Origin: Eshraghiella sp964414835
GTDB taxonomy: Bacteria > Bacillota > Clostridia > Lachnospirales > Lachnospiraceae
Assembly (NCBI GenBank): GCA_964414835.1
Contig: CAYPWY010000021.1
Span: 1 to 33,530 of the forward strand
Direction of reading: 5' to 3'
DNA: 33,530 nucleotides
Of the stretch, positions 1-8,424 are shown in pieces. The first letter of the stretch is position 1. The number at the start of each line of letters is the position of its first letter. The translations under genes and the position numbers were made by a program. The notes under the pieces were generated by a model, which saw only the letters and a list, made by a program, of their open reading frames with translations, made no database searches and was not told where the DNA came from.

Positions 1-104
1 AGCAGAACCTTGACGCAATCCATGATACAGTTCACGAAATGGCTAGAGATGAGGCTAGACACGGACGAGCTTTTGAGGGATTACTTAAGAGATACTTCGG
101 CTAA
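1..104 (+). CDS. Rubrerythrin-family protein, C-terminal fragment (5' end outside window)
   Basis: The frame starting at base 3 is open to a TAA at 102-104 and ends in EMARDEARHGRAFEGLLKRY. This matches the last helix of rubrerythrin/NADH-peroxidase diiron proteins, where ExxRDEARHG supplies a Glu and a His ligand of the diiron site. Such proteins detoxify peroxide in anaerobes. Only about 33 codons are visible, so any rubredoxin domain cannot be judged. A strong hairpin terminator follows 25 bases after the stop, so this gene is transcriptionally separate from what follows. Confidence 0.85.
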   Translation, partial: QNLDAIHDTVHEMARDEARHGRAFEGLLKRYFG

Positions 105-128
105 GATACAGGCAATACAATAACATAG

Positions 129-170
129 TAATAACGCTCTTCAAGTTTACTTGTAAGAGCGTTATTATTT
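129..170 (+). terminator. Rho-independent terminator after rubrerythrin, usable in both directions
   Basis: A perfect 13-bp stem (129-141 with 155-167) extends inward by a 4-bp CAAG/CTTG stem around a TTTA loop, with one bulged T at 154. The plus-strand side runs into TTATTATTTAT. The minus-strand side is also A/T rich, so it may serve the convergent tcdA transcript too. Confidence 0.85.
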
Positions 171-175
171 ATACA

Positions 176-213
176 GCAATCTGCCAAAAAGGACTCCGCA
201 GTCGGCAGATTGC
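176..213 (-). terminator. Hairpin downstream of tcdA, probable terminator
   Basis: The arms GCAATCTGCC (176-185) and GGCAGATTGC (204-213) are perfectly complementary, with an inner GACT-CCGC-AGTC helix. It lies about 45 bases downstream of the tcdA stop on the minus strand. The T tract after the stem is weak, and the stronger 129-170 hairpin lies beyond it. Confidence 0.55.
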
Positions 214-258
214 TTAAACCAAATCCTATAATATAACAATATAGCAGTACACAAAAAA

Positions 259-1017
259 TCACATATCACTTGCCAAGTCTTTTACAACTTCTCCGGCAAT
301 AATAAGCCCCGCTATGGACGGAACAAAGGCAGTGCTTCCCGGTATATCCCTGCGCTCCGTACATTTGTGCTTTGCGCCGGGAGGACAGATACAATTTGTT
401 CTGCAGCTTATAGCCATATCGTCAATAGGGCGAATAGGCTGTTCTTCCGAATATACAACCTTCAGCTTCTTAACTCCACGTTTTTTCAACTCACGCCTCA
501 TAACCTTTGCCAGAGGGCACACTTTTGTCTTATATATGTCAGCCACCTTGAACTGGCTGCCGTCCAGTTTATTTCCGGCTCCCATGCTGCTTATGATAGG
601 AACCCCCTTTTCCTGTGCTTTCATAACCAGTTCGATTTTGGCAGTTACCGTATCAACCGCATCAACTACATAATCATATTCCTCAAAGGGAAATTCTTCC
701 GAGTTCTCCGGCAGAAAAAAACATTTATGAATCCTGACATCCGCCTGAGGATTTATCTCCAAAATGCGCTCTTTCATCACTTCCGCTTTATACTTACCGA
801 CGGTTTTTCTTGTGGCAATAATCTGTCTGTTCAGATTAGTAAGGCATACCTTGTCATCATCTATCAAATCAAACGCTCCCACACCGCTTCTTACAAGGGC
901 TTCACATACATATCCTCCAACGCCGCCTATTCCGAATACGGCAACGCGTGACCTGCTTAATTTATCCATTGCATCTTTTCCCAAAAGAAGTTCTGTCCTT
1001 GAAAACTGATTTAACAT
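259..1017 (-). CDS. tcdA: tRNA threonylcarbamoyladenosine dehydratase (TcdA/CsdL, ThiF/E1-like)
   Basis: 252 aa, usual length for TcdA. The N-terminal adenylate-forming Rossmann fold shows GIGGVGG at about residues 29-35, followed by the DDDKVCLTNLNRQ segment of ThiF/MoeB/E1 enzymes that binds ATP. A Cys-rich stretch with SCRTNCICPPG near residue 205 is in the region that carries cysteines in this family. Known family role: ATP-dependent dehydration of t6A37 in ANN-decoding tRNAs to the cyclic ct6A form, in the cytosol. It is a single gene on the minus strand with a hairpin behind it and no functional tie to its neighbours. The start is the first ATG of the frame and gives the expected N-terminus. 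Confidence 0.9.
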   Translation of the reverse strand: MLNQFSRTELLLGKDAMDKLSRSRVAVFGIGGVGGYVCEALVRSGVGAFDLIDDDKVCLTNLNRQIIATRKTVGKYKAEVMKERILEINPQADVRIHKCFFLPENSEEFPFEEYDYVVDAVDTVTAKIELVMKAQEKGVPIISSMGAGNKLDGSQFKVADIYKTKVCPLAKVMRRELKKRGVKKLKVVYSEEQPIRPIDDMAISCRTNCICPPGAKHKCTERRDIPGSTAFVPSIAGLIIAGEVVKDLASDM

Positions 1018-1061
1018 ACTGCCTCCATATAACCACTAGGGTATTGGTATTATTTGAATCT

Positions 1062-1174
1062 CTGAAAGTACGAAGCGCTCATGAGCTGACAAACAGCTTA
1101 TATCAACCTCATGAAAATTCCAATTTTACATACAACGGCCAAAAATCATGTCAATCCCTGAAAGTGCGAAGCGC
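1062..1174. repeat. Degenerate direct repeat of the 3' end of the HD-domain gene
   Basis: A 17-nt block at 1158-1174, inside the last codons of the HD gene, recurs at 1062-1078 with one mismatch, and weaker similarity extends to about 40 nt. Read on the minus strand, the downstream copy encodes ALRTFRD again, as at the end of the HD protein. This looks like a remnant of a tandem duplication, with no open reading frame around it. Confidence 0.5.
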
Positions 1175-1696
1175 CTCTATAGTCTGACTGATAAGGTCGT
1201 CCAGTTCCCATCCCAGCATTTCGGCTCCACGCTCAATAACCTCTCTTGAGCATCCTGCGGCAAAATTTTTGGCTTTATATTTTTTCTTAACGGACTTTAA
1301 CTCCAAGTCCTGCACGCTTTTTGAAGGTCTCATGATTGCAACGGCACCTATGAGTCCCGTCAGCTCGTCAACTGCATATAAGACCTTTTCCATCTCATGC
1401 TCAGGCTTAATATCTACCGTTATGCCATATCCATGGCTTGCCGTTGCATGAATGATTTTTTCATCCACGCCTCTTTCCCTCATAATTTCCTGTTCCTTAA
1501 TACAATGCTCATCAGGATATTGTTCAAAATCCAAATCATGAAGCAGTCCCACAATCCCCCAAAACTCCGCTTCATCGCCATATCCTAATTTGTCGGCAAA
1601 ATATTTCATCGTCTGTTCCACAATCTGTGCATGTTCTAAATGAAATTCATCTTTATTGTACTCGTTTAATAAACTCCATGCTTCTTCTCTGGTCAT
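1151..1696 (-). CDS. HD-domain metal-dependent phosphohydrolase-like protein
   Basis: 181 aa. The HD pair is at about residues 53-54 (GLLHDLDFEQYP), with an upstream His near 22 (LEHAQ) and a downstream His in TASHGYG near 87. That pattern fits the H...HD...H ligand set of the HD superfamily. Members hydrolyse phosphoesters of nucleotides, but the substrate cannot be deduced. The protein resembles small hydrolases annotated as 'HDIG domain-containing' that are common in Clostridia. It lies 33 bases downstream of the GNAT gene on the same strand with no terminator seen between, so it may be co-transcribed with the GNAT and FMN-binding genes. Confidence 0.8.
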   Translation of the reverse strand: MTREEAWSLLNEYNKDEFHLEHAQIVEQTMKYFADKLGYGDEAEFWGIVGLLHDLDFEQYPDEHCIKEQEIMRERGVDEKIIHATASHGYGITVDIKPEHEMEKVLYAVDELTGLIGAVAIMRPSKSVQDLELKSVKKKYKAKNFAAGCSREVIERGAEMLGWELDDLISQTIEALRTFRD

Positions 1697-1729
1697 CGCA
1701 ATTTCCTCTTTTCAATATTCCGTCTTTTA

Positions 1730-2224
1730 TTAAAATGCCAGCTTCATTTGATACCACAACTGTCCGCCATGTTCAGACCTTGATACTCCTTCATTGACAA
1801 AGCCAAACTTTTCATAATAATGAATCAGTTCTTTTTTGCAGGTAAGCACAAGCCCCTTCCGGTTCCTGCTTTTAACATCCTCTATGACGTTTTTCATCAA
1901 CAGCCCGCCGTATCCCTTACGGCGGTACTGCGGTCTTGTCTCCACTCCGAATATCATCTGCCAGTCTCCCATGCCATTATGCATAGAAGCGTCGGTATAC
2001 ATCTCGTCCAAAAGGATGGCGCTGTCAGACACCATCCCATTAATCATACTAACTATTTTATTGTTTACAGTCAAGAGCCAAAAACAATCCGGATAAATTT
2101 TCAGTCTGTTATAAAAGCTTTCCTCGGCTGCCGCTTCTTCTTTAGGAAAACATAATGCTTCCAGTTCAGATATTGCTGCTAAGTCTTCAATCACGGCATG
2201 TCTGATATTATAGTCCTTCATCAT
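1730..2224 (-). CDS. GNAT-family N-acetyltransferase
   Basis: 164 aa. The acetyl-CoA-binding motif is clear in FGVETRPQYRRKGYGGLLM (R-x-x-G-x-G at about 104-109). The C-terminal CKKELIHYYEKFGFVNEGVS segment is the usual GNAT beta-6/alpha-4 region. It probably acetylates a small molecule or amine; substrate unknown. Its start codon overlaps the stop of the upstream FMN-binding gene by four bases (ATGA), so the two are translationally coupled. Two adjacent ATGs are possible starts and differ by one residue. Confidence 0.85.
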   Translation of the reverse strand: MMKDYNIRHAVIEDLAAISELEALCFPKEEAAAEESFYNRLKIYPDCFWLLTVNNKIVSMINGMVSDSAILLDEMYTDASMHNGMGDWQMIFGVETRPQYRRKGYGGLLMKNVIEDVKSRNRKGLVLTCKKELIHYYEKFGFVNEGVSRSEHGGQLWYQMKLAF

Positions 2225-2628
2225 AATTCCACCGATTCCGGTTCTCCTCCAAAAGAATAAATTGTTGCAGATGCATTATCAAAATACAGCGTATGCGTAT
2301 TTTCCCCTCCGGCACTGTATATACTCTTTAAGCTTGGATAATCCTCCAGCATTGCAGTATGCACTTCTTTACGGTTATCCGGAACCAAATTGCCGCTGAC
2401 ACGAATCCAGCGCCCGGCAGCATCCATTGCCGACAATTCAAACTTTGAATTATCTGCGATTTGTTTTGACACATCCTTTGCTTTGGATGTTAATATGTAT
2501 AATCTGTCCTCAAAAAGCAATATTGTTCCGAAAGGGCGTACCCTTGGCTGGGTACCATCCACCGTAGCCAGATAGTAAGTCTCCGCCTCTTTTAAAAAAT
2601 TGTACACCTTTGCAATATCTTTTGCCAT
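2221..2628 (-). CDS. Pyridoxamine 5'-phosphate oxidase-like FMN-binding protein
   Basis: 135 aa, the size of the small PNPOx-like split-barrel flavoproteins (general stress protein 26-like). The N-terminal YYLATVDGTQPRVRPFG segment is the conserved FMN-binding strand pair, followed by LYILTSKAKDVSKQI. Such proteins bind FMN or F420 and carry out small-molecule reductions. It starts 26 bases after the stop of the nitrogenase-like K1 gene, with a GGAGG site and no terminator between, so it may lie in the D1K1 transcript. A redox link to that system is only inference, since the family is widespread in unrelated contexts. Confidence 0.8.
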   Translation of the reverse strand: MAKDIAKVYNFLKEAETYYLATVDGTQPRVRPFGTILLFEDRLYILTSKAKDVSKQIADNSKFELSAMDAAGRWIRVSGNLVPDNRKEVHTAMLEDYPSLKSIYSAGGENTHTLYFDNASATIYSFGGEPESVEL

Positions 2629-2654
2629 AATAAACCTCCCTGAATTTATTTGAA

Positions 2655-3944
2655 TTATAGATTGTCGTATAAGTCTTCCGTAAATGTAAGGCTTCCGCGG
2701 TATCCCGCATATGTACGGTTAAACACAAGTCTTTCATTCATAGGAAAAGAAGCAGTGATAAACTGTATATCCTTTAATAAGCCCACTTCTCTTTCATTAC
2801 TGCTGCCAAGCAATAGCGTAATTTCCTCTTCCTCGTTTAGAATTGTACGGTTAATTTCGTACTGGTCGGCAGTAAATACTATTTTCGGCGGCTTTGCATA
2901 TTCCATATCCGTTATCTGCTCAATAATTCTCTGTTTATCCGCCTCCCTGAAAATCGGCTCTGATATGATTACCAACACAGGTGTAAAACTGAAGTCATTG
3001 GCTAAATATCTGGTCAGCCCTACCGCATTGTTTGCATCTGCAACAACCGCAAATCTCTTCCAGCTTACAACTCCTATTGACTGTGCAAGATAACTATACA
3101 CGTAGTCCTCTTCCTGTGCAATAACTTTTTCCACATTATCCCTGTCAAGGTCTAATGCCTCAGCTACCTGACGTATAAATTTTGTTGTGTCTGTTGCTCC
3201 GATAGGCAGACCCGGCACTCTGATTGACGGTACTCCGAATTTGTTTTGAAACTTTTCAGCCGGTCCTTTAAAAAGCCATGGATTCACAATAATGTTCAAT
3301 GCCGCGCCGGAGCATTTACGAATATCTTCAATGCCCTGATGCCCGGTAAAAAATGTATTGACCTTCAAGCCCAGCCTGTTTAATATTCTTTCAAGCTCTT
3401 CCAGACTTCCGCTCCAAAACGGGTCATGATATGGCACAATGCCGAAAATATTCACCAGTCGTTCATCCTTAGGAACATTTTCTTCTATTACCTGGTCTAT
3501 CATGGTATTCCATACTATTTCATAGCCCAGATTGCTGTCTCCGGCAAAGCCCGGCGTATCAATGGGATATACAGCATATCCTTTTTCCTGAAACTCATCG
3601 GTTACTGAGGCAATATCATCTCCGATTATTCCCGCCGTACATCCGGTCAGCACAAAATAGGCATCGGCGTCTATTATATCTACGGCTCCCTGAATAGTTG
3701 TTTTCAGCTTCCCCGTTCCGCCGAAAACAACCTCCTTTTCCAGCATGTTACTGGACGGTACGGACACGCCGCTGACAAAGCATGAGGATTTATGTCCCGA
3801 TTGTCCTTGTTCCGCTGCCGTCGTCTGCATACAGCAGCCCGGTCCTGAATGGTATACCGGACATACCTTGTCTATTGCTTCTAATACTGAACATATGCCT
3901 GCAAGAACACATCCGCCTCTTGGATTTTCTAATATTTGCGACAT
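2655..3944 (-). CDS. Nitrogenase-like component 1 beta subunit, NifK-like (K1)
   Basis: 429 aa, shorter than NifK (about 520) because it lacks the NifK N-terminal extension. The three P-cluster-type cysteines are visible: C12 (GGCVLAG), C37 (HSGPGCC) and C102 (GCTAGIIGDD). The C12-C37 spacing of 25 equals that of C70-C95 in Azotobacter NifK. An extra C38 follows C37. The C-terminal domain contains the PGLPIGATDTTKF segment typical of NifK/NifN relatives. It presumably pairs with D1 as an alpha2beta2 reductase that receives electrons from the NifH-like protein. It starts one base after the D1 stop, with its ribosome site inside the end of D1, so the two are coupled. Substrate unknown; see findings for the sulfur hypothesis. 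Confidence 0.9.
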   Translation of the reverse strand: MSQILENPRGGCVLAGICSVLEAIDKVCPVYHSGPGCCMQTTAAEQGQSGHKSSCFVSGVSVPSSNMLEKEVVFGGTGKLKTTIQGAVDIIDADAYFVLTGCTAGIIGDDIASVTDEFQEKGYAVYPIDTPGFAGDSNLGYEIVWNTMIDQVIEENVPKDERLVNIFGIVPYHDPFWSGSLEELERILNRLGLKVNTFFTGHQGIEDIRKCSGAALNIIVNPWLFKGPAEKFQNKFGVPSIRVPGLPIGATDTTKFIRQVAEALDLDRDNVEKVIAQEEDYVYSYLAQSIGVVSWKRFAVVADANNAVGLTRYLANDFSFTPVLVIISEPIFREADKQRIIEQITDMEYAKPPKIVFTADQYEINRTILNEEEEITLLLGSSNEREVGLLKDIQFITASFPMNERLVFNRTYAGYRGSLTFTEDLYDNL

Positions 3945-3945
3945 C

Positions 3946-5394
3946 TTAATTTCCCCCTATAATGTATTTGAATGCGTCTTCTTTGTACCAGCTGTCTTTA
4001 TACGGCAGCTTTACATGCTTTGACAGCTTTTTATTAAATCCCGGATTTTCCAGCTGGTCCGCTATTTTATTTCCCAAGAACAAAAGACCGTCATAGCCCA
4101 TGGTAGGTCTTTTTCCGTCTAATACATGCGTTGTAGGTATTCCCAGCTTGGCTGCCCAGTCAGGCACTCCGATAAACGCATCGGGTTTTAGTTTATTGAC
4201 AAGATTAACCTGTTCAAAAGGCTGCATATTGGCAATATCAACCACAAAATCCTTATGGATTCCGTTCAGATATTCAATATCCACCTGCGCATCATCATCA
4301 TAGGTAGGTGTCTCCAAGCCTACCAGCTTCATGCCGAAATCATCAATAAGTGCGGCTGCCGCAAAAGAACGCCCCGTACCGCCGCAGATAAACACCCTCT
4401 TGCCTTCCAGACGTGCCTTGAGAGCCGCAACAAGAGGTTCAATTCTTTCATGCTCTTTGGCAATAATTTCTTCCACTTCTGCTTCCTTGCCGAGAACCTT
4501 GGCAATTCCTCTATACCATTTATCAGTGTTTCTTATACCAATAGGCATTACCGTATGGGAATATGGAATATCGTAATCCTCCCATAAGGTTTTCATAAAC
4601 TCGTCTGCAAATACCTTACAGATTGATGTGGAAGCTTCTGCCGAAGGTATCATTTTGATTTTTTCCAGCGAACTGTAAAATGGAATATAGTTGACTTTCA
4701 CATCAATCAGTGACAACATCCTTTCCATCTCTATCTGGTCCGCATAGCTTACTGTGGTCGGCGCAAACAAGTTCACCAGCCCTTTTTGTTTCGGCTGTTT
4801 TTCGTGCTTTAATATGTATTTATTGATTGCCAGAAATGCTGCATCAAAGCCTGAAGCACATATTTTTGATTTAAAGCCCTCACAATGAATCGGCACGATT
4901 ACGCTGTCATATTCTTTCTGTAAATCCGCTGCAATCGCATCAATATCGTCACCTATAATTCCCGATGCGCAGGATGCATAAATAAAAATCAATTTGGGAT
5001 TATATCTGTCGACAGCCAGCTTTACCGATTGACGCAGCTTTTCCTCTCCACCGAAAACAACACTCTTCTGGTCTATATTGGTTACGATTATTCTGGGATT
5101 GGTAATATTTTTTATTCCTCTGTGAGCCTGCCCGACCCTGAACATATCCACTGCCATAATGGAACATCCCACACATCCCTGTGGAGAATGGGATATAAAC
5201 ACTGAATCTTCCAAAGACATCAATGCCGACATACTGTTTATCTGTTGACATTGAAGCCCTTGCGCAAAGCTTCTGTCCGCTCTTTTCAGGCATCCCTTTT
5301 TAAAATTTTCTTCTGCGGCTTTGCTTGTAGTTCCTAAATCGTTAATTCTTCCGGGTTTGCTTTCCCTGACACCGGAATATTGCACATTTGCCAT
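3946..5394 (-). CDS. Nitrogenase-like component 1 alpha subunit, NifD-like (D1), probable catalytic subunit
   Basis: 482 aa. The P-cluster-type cysteines are C49, C74 (HSPQGC) and C142 (SCASGIIGDD). C259 lies exactly 18 residues before the Pro of YDIPY, the same spacing as the FeMo-co ligand Cys275 from KYGIP in NifD. H423 lies 10 residues before GYDG, matching His442 before GFDG. Both cofactor ligand positions are therefore kept. In the CEGF segment (171-183), however, the positions of NifD Gln191 and His195 are Cys179 and Phe183, so canonical N2 reduction is unlikely. The gene sits directly behind an organosulfur-type ABC transporter and ahead of K1. The ribosome site GGGAG lies 8 bases before the ATG. 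The closest described analogue in concept is methylthio-alkane reductase MarD; assignment to that family is not proven. Confidence 0.9.
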   Translation of the reverse strand: MANVQYSGVRESKPGRINDLGTTSKAAEENFKKGCLKRADRSFAQGLQCQQINSMSALMSLEDSVFISHSPQGCVGCSIMAVDMFRVGQAHRGIKNITNPRIIVTNIDQKSVVFGGEEKLRQSVKLAVDRYNPKLIFIYASCASGIIGDDIDAIAADLQKEYDSVIVPIHCEGFKSKICASGFDAAFLAINKYILKHEKQPKQKGLVNLFAPTTVSYADQIEMERMLSLIDVKVNYIPFYSSLEKIKMIPSAEASTSICKVFADEFMKTLWEDYDIPYSHTVMPIGIRNTDKWYRGIAKVLGKEAEVEEIIAKEHERIEPLVAALKARLEGKRVFICGGTGRSFAAAALIDDFGMKLVGLETPTYDDDAQVDIEYLNGIHKDFVVDIANMQPFEQVNLVNKLKPDAFIGVPDWAAKLGIPTTHVLDGKRPTMGYDGLLFLGNKIADQLENPGFNKKLSKHVKLPYKDSWYKEDAFKYIIGGN

Positions 5395-5433
5395 AGCTGA
5401 ATCTCCCTTTCATTAAATATTTATACTTATACG

Positions 5434-5466
5434 ACAGCGAAACACTGCCAAGCGTGTTCCGACTGT
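5434..5466 (-). other. Intercistronic hairpin between the ABC ATPase and D1
   Basis: In the minus-strand RNA, ACAG/CTGT and an 8-bp CGGAACAC/GTGTTTCG helix (one G-U, one bulge) enclose an 8-nt loop. No T tract follows in the minus direction, so it is more likely an RNA-processing or stability element, or a partial barrier. Six T's follow on the plus strand, where there is no gene to terminate. Confidence 0.55.
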
Positions 5467-5477
5467 TTTTTAAAGCT

Positions 5478-6263
5478 TTAAATATTATATTCGGCTTCTA
5501 TTACATTTCCGCCGTAATTTAATATCTCTAATATTTTATTTCTGTATATTTGGAAAGAATCCTGTATTCTTGCCCTAGGTCTCGGAAGCTCAATTTCTAT
5601 TATATCTTCCACCTTGGACGGTCTTGCCGACATAACTACAACCTTGTCAGACATGTATATGGCTTCATCAACATCATGGGTTACCATAATCATAGTCATA
5701 TTGTGCTCTTTCCAGATATTCAGTATTTCATCCTGAAGATTCATTCTTGTAAAGGCATCAAGTGCTCCAAGAGGTTCATCCAGCAATAATACCTTCGGAT
5801 GCCCTACCAATGCTCTTGCCAGTGATGCTCTCTGACACATACCGCCGGACAACTGATGGGGATATGACTTTTCAAAGCCTTCAAGTCCTACGAGCTTAAT
5901 AAACTCATGGACATCTTCCTTTTTTTCACCGTATATGTGTCTTGCCTTTAAGCCGAAGGCAATGTTTTTCTCCACTGTCAGCCACGGGAACAGGTTGGAG
6001 CCTTGGAAAGCAAAACCTCTGTCACTTCCCGGCTTTGTTATTTTCTCACCGTCAAGGAATATTTCTCCCTGGGTTGCTTTGTCCAGACCTCCTATTAATC
6101 TCAACAGCGTTGATTTGCCGCAGCCCGACGGTCCTATCAGACTTACAAAGGAGCCGGGTTCTATATCTAATGAAAACCCGTTGAGAGCAATAACATCCTC
6201 TTCTGATGGATTGGGATTTTCAAATGTTTTATTCACTTCCTGAATACTGATTTTTCCTACCAT
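5478..6263 (-). CDS. ABC transporter ATPase, SsuB/TauB/NitT family
   Basis: 261 aa from the ATG at 6263, chosen because GGAG lies 8 bases upstream; an earlier in-frame ATG at 6284 sits inside the permease gene without a ribosome site. The Walker A is GPSGCGKST (44-52), the Q-loop lies near AFQGSNLFPW, the signature is LSGGMCQRASLARAL (138-152, with Cys where Arg is usual), the Walker B is VLLLDEP, and the D-loop is GALD. The ATG overlaps the permease stop. Family members energise uptake of sulfonates, taurine, nitrate or pyrimidine-like compounds. Placement between the permease and D1 indicates import of the reductase substrate; an organosulfur compound is inferred from context. Confidence 0.92.
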   Translation of the reverse strand: MVGKISIQEVNKTFENPNPSEEDVIALNGFSLDIEPGSFVSLIGPSGCGKSTLLRLIGGLDKATQGEIFLDGEKITKPGSDRGFAFQGSNLFPWLTVEKNIAFGLKARHIYGEKKEDVHEFIKLVGLEGFEKSYPHQLSGGMCQRASLARALVGHPKVLLLDEPLGALDAFTRMNLQDEILNIWKEHNMTMIMVTHDVDEAIYMSDKVVVMSARPSKVEDIIEIELPRPRARIQDSFQIYRNKILEILNYGGNVIEAEYNI

Positions 6264-7219
6264 CTTATTACTCCTTTCTGCCATACAAGAATCTTATCTC
6301 TGACTTTAAACAGTAATGTTAATATTGCGGAGCATAAGATTGCTATAACGATAAGTCCTGCATAAACGCCATCGTACATCATCACCTGTTTCTGCCAGTT
6401 AATATACCAGCCTATTCCGCTTGAATTTCCATTCATCTCCACAGCCATAAGTGTAGTAAATGATGAAACCGTTCCATAGAAAACTCCTAAAAATATGCTT
6501 GGCATTGCACTTGGAATAGCTACTCTGAAAATTTTAAAGAGTGTCCCGGCTCCCAATGTGCTGGATACCTCAAAATAAACGTTACTTGTACTCTGTATGC
6601 CGCTGCTTGTCATAAGCGTTACAGGAAACCAGACCGCAAATGCAATCAAAAATACGTTAGCTCCATGGGTAGTAGGAAATACGCTTAATGCCAATGGTAT
6701 CCATGCCGTTGTAGGAATAGGTCCGACTATTTTAGTAACAGGATTCAGCCAATAGCCTACCGGTTTCCAATATCCCAATGCAACACCTGTAATAAATCCC
6801 ACAACTGCGCCCCATGCGAAGCCTATTATCAACAGTTTAAGAGATGACCAAAGATTCTGCAGCAAAAATAATTTTTGCTCAAACAACAATCCGAACACTC
6901 TGTCAAGTGACGGGAAATACAATGTAGGTAAAATCGTTGTTTTTGCAGTAAGAAATTCAATTAGTGCCAGAAAAACCACTATTCCTGTATATAACGGTGC
7001 TTTATATATCATTTTTTTATGTAATTTCTTAGCAAATACAGATACAATCAGAAAAATCACATATATTCCTGCAAATGCCACAAGAAAATACACAAAATAC
7101 GGATATTTTGTTACCTTCTGCTTTCCGTTGTCATCAAAGCCATAATATACCAAAATAGAGAGAATTACAGCTATAATTGGCAGTATAAGTTTTGCCAGAT
7201 TTACTAATCTCTTTTTCAT
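6257..7219 (-). CDS. ABC transporter permease, SsuC/TauC-like (BPD_transp_1)
   Basis: 320 aa, longer than the usual 250-270 because of two or three extra N-terminal membrane segments (about 13-30, 41-62 and 74-92). The core permease domain follows, with the EAA-loop-like region FEVSSTLGAGTLFKIFRVAIPSAMPSIFLGV near 215-245. Family members form the membrane channel for small anionic organics such as sulfonates. The ribosome site GGAG lies 8 bases before the ATG. The gene is separated from the binding-protein pseudogene by a long hairpin and overlaps the ATPase start, so permease and ATPase are translationally coupled. Confidence 0.9.
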   Translation of the reverse strand: MKKRLVNLAKLILPIIAVILSILVYYGFDDNGKQKVTKYPYFVYFLVAFAGIYVIFLIVSVFAKKLHKKMIYKAPLYTGIVVFLALIEFLTAKTTILPTLYFPSLDRVFGLLFEQKLFLLQNLWSSLKLLIIGFAWGAVVGFITGVALGYWKPVGYWLNPVTKIVGPIPTTAWIPLALSVFPTTHGANVFLIAFAVWFPVTLMTSSGIQSTSNVYFEVSSTLGAGTLFKIFRVAIPSAMPSIFLGVFYGTVSSFTTLMAVEMNGNSSGIGWYINWQKQVMMYDGVYAGLIVIAILCSAILTLLFKVRDKILVWQKGVIRW

Positions 7220-7236
7220 TCTATCATCTCCATTCT

Positions 7237-7278
7237 TAATATGGTTTCAATGAAACAATATTCATTGAAGCCATATTA
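7237..7278 (-). other. Long intercistronic hairpin between substrate-binding protein and permease
   Basis: An 18-bp stem with a single mismatch (7237-7254 with 7261-7278) around a 6-nt loop. It begins 9 bases after the binding-protein stop and ends before the permease ribosome site. No T tract follows. Such elements often protect the upstream binding-protein mRNA and lower permease yield; that role here is inference. Confidence 0.65.
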
Positions 7279-7286
7279 CACATCCG

Positions 7287-8350
7287 CTAATTCACTTCCG
7301 TAAATGTTCCGTCTTCATTATAAATGTATGAGTCAGGTACCCCGTCAAACTTTGCAAAATGTTTTTCGGTAAGCTCATCAACATCTATTGTATCATCCAA
7401 ATCACCGATACTGATTAACTCAGTAACCGCTGCTCTGAATGTCTGTTCTGCCAGACTTACAGATGGTGTATAATTATAGGAGGATAACATTGCAACATTC
7501 TGGTCTAAATCGCCGGAGCACTGATTATTTTCAATCTGAATCTCTGCTGTGCTTTGAGGATTTGCCTGAACATAGGCTGATGCCTTCAACAATGCCTTCG
7601 TGTAAGCCGCCGCTGCTTCAGGGTGATTTTCTGCTGCATCTATGGACACGAAAATCTGGCAGCAATACTCATTTGCAAATTTTTCATCTTCGGTCAAATC
7701 AAGTATCTTTGTAAAACCATATTCCTCTTCTGCCATGGTCGCAACAGGGTCATGCACCGCAATTACATCAACCGCACCGTTTTCCAATGCCAAGGGAAGG
7801 TCTGTTATATTATACACAATCAATTCTATTTCCATATTGGTGGTGCTTACGCCGATGCCCAAATCATACAGCTTACGCTTAAGGGCGATTGTTGATGAGT
7901 CGGTAACTCCCGGAACCCCTATCTTCTTTCCCTTCAAGTCTTCAAGTGATGTGATTCCTGAATCCGCCTTAACATAATACTTGGTACATCCTGTATGTAT
8001 TCCGCCTGTAAATGCAATTTCAAGTCCGCTGTCAATCTTAGGTATCATTGCCGTTGCAAGACTGACACTGCCGTCAATCTTATTGGCTGCTATCAGCTCT
8101 GATGCCGCCTGACCTTCAGTGTCCACTAATTCATATTTAACGCCTGCCGCAGCAAACTCCTCCTCAAAGTATCCCAAGTCTTCAGCTATGTGCAATGGCG
8201 CCAGACAAAGCATTCCGCTTGCGGTTCCTATTCTGAAAACATAATCATCATCCGACTGCCCATCGCCGCCTTTTCCGCAGGCCGTCAGCGAAATGATGCT
8301 AATGCGCTTATCAATGCAGCTGCCACGATTTTTCTGAAAATCTTTTTCAT
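7287..8350 (-). pseudogene. Substrate-binding lipoprotein, second copy, frameshifted in its signal peptide
   Basis: From the ATG at 8350 (GAGAGG upstream) the frame reads MKKIFRKIVAAALISA and then hits TGA at 8285. The other frame continues as ISIISLTACGKGG and runs to 7287 without interruption. Restoring one base near 8303 gives a complete 355-aa lipoprotein closely similar along its whole length to the intact neighbour at 8508-9605 (shared LCLAPLHxAEDLGYF, HTGCTKYYVK, PDSYIYNEDGTFTEVN). The break has no homopolymer or slippery heptamer. The rest of the frame shows no decay, so it may be recent inactivation, phase-type variation or a sequence error. An internal ATG at 8213 would only give a cytoplasmic form lacking the signal peptide. 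Confidence 0.8.
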
Positions 8351-8424
8351 AAACTACCTCTCTTCTTCATCTTATGTTTGTTGTACTAATGAAGCTTTTT
8401 GATTTTTCTCTTCATCGTGTTTAT

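Noticed and set aside
2655..5394. Cfb (F430) or dark-operative protochlorophyllide reductase
   Set aside because: No tetrapyrrole genes are nearby, NifB is present, and D1 keeps both NifD cofactor ligand positions, which Cfb/Bch enzymes lack.
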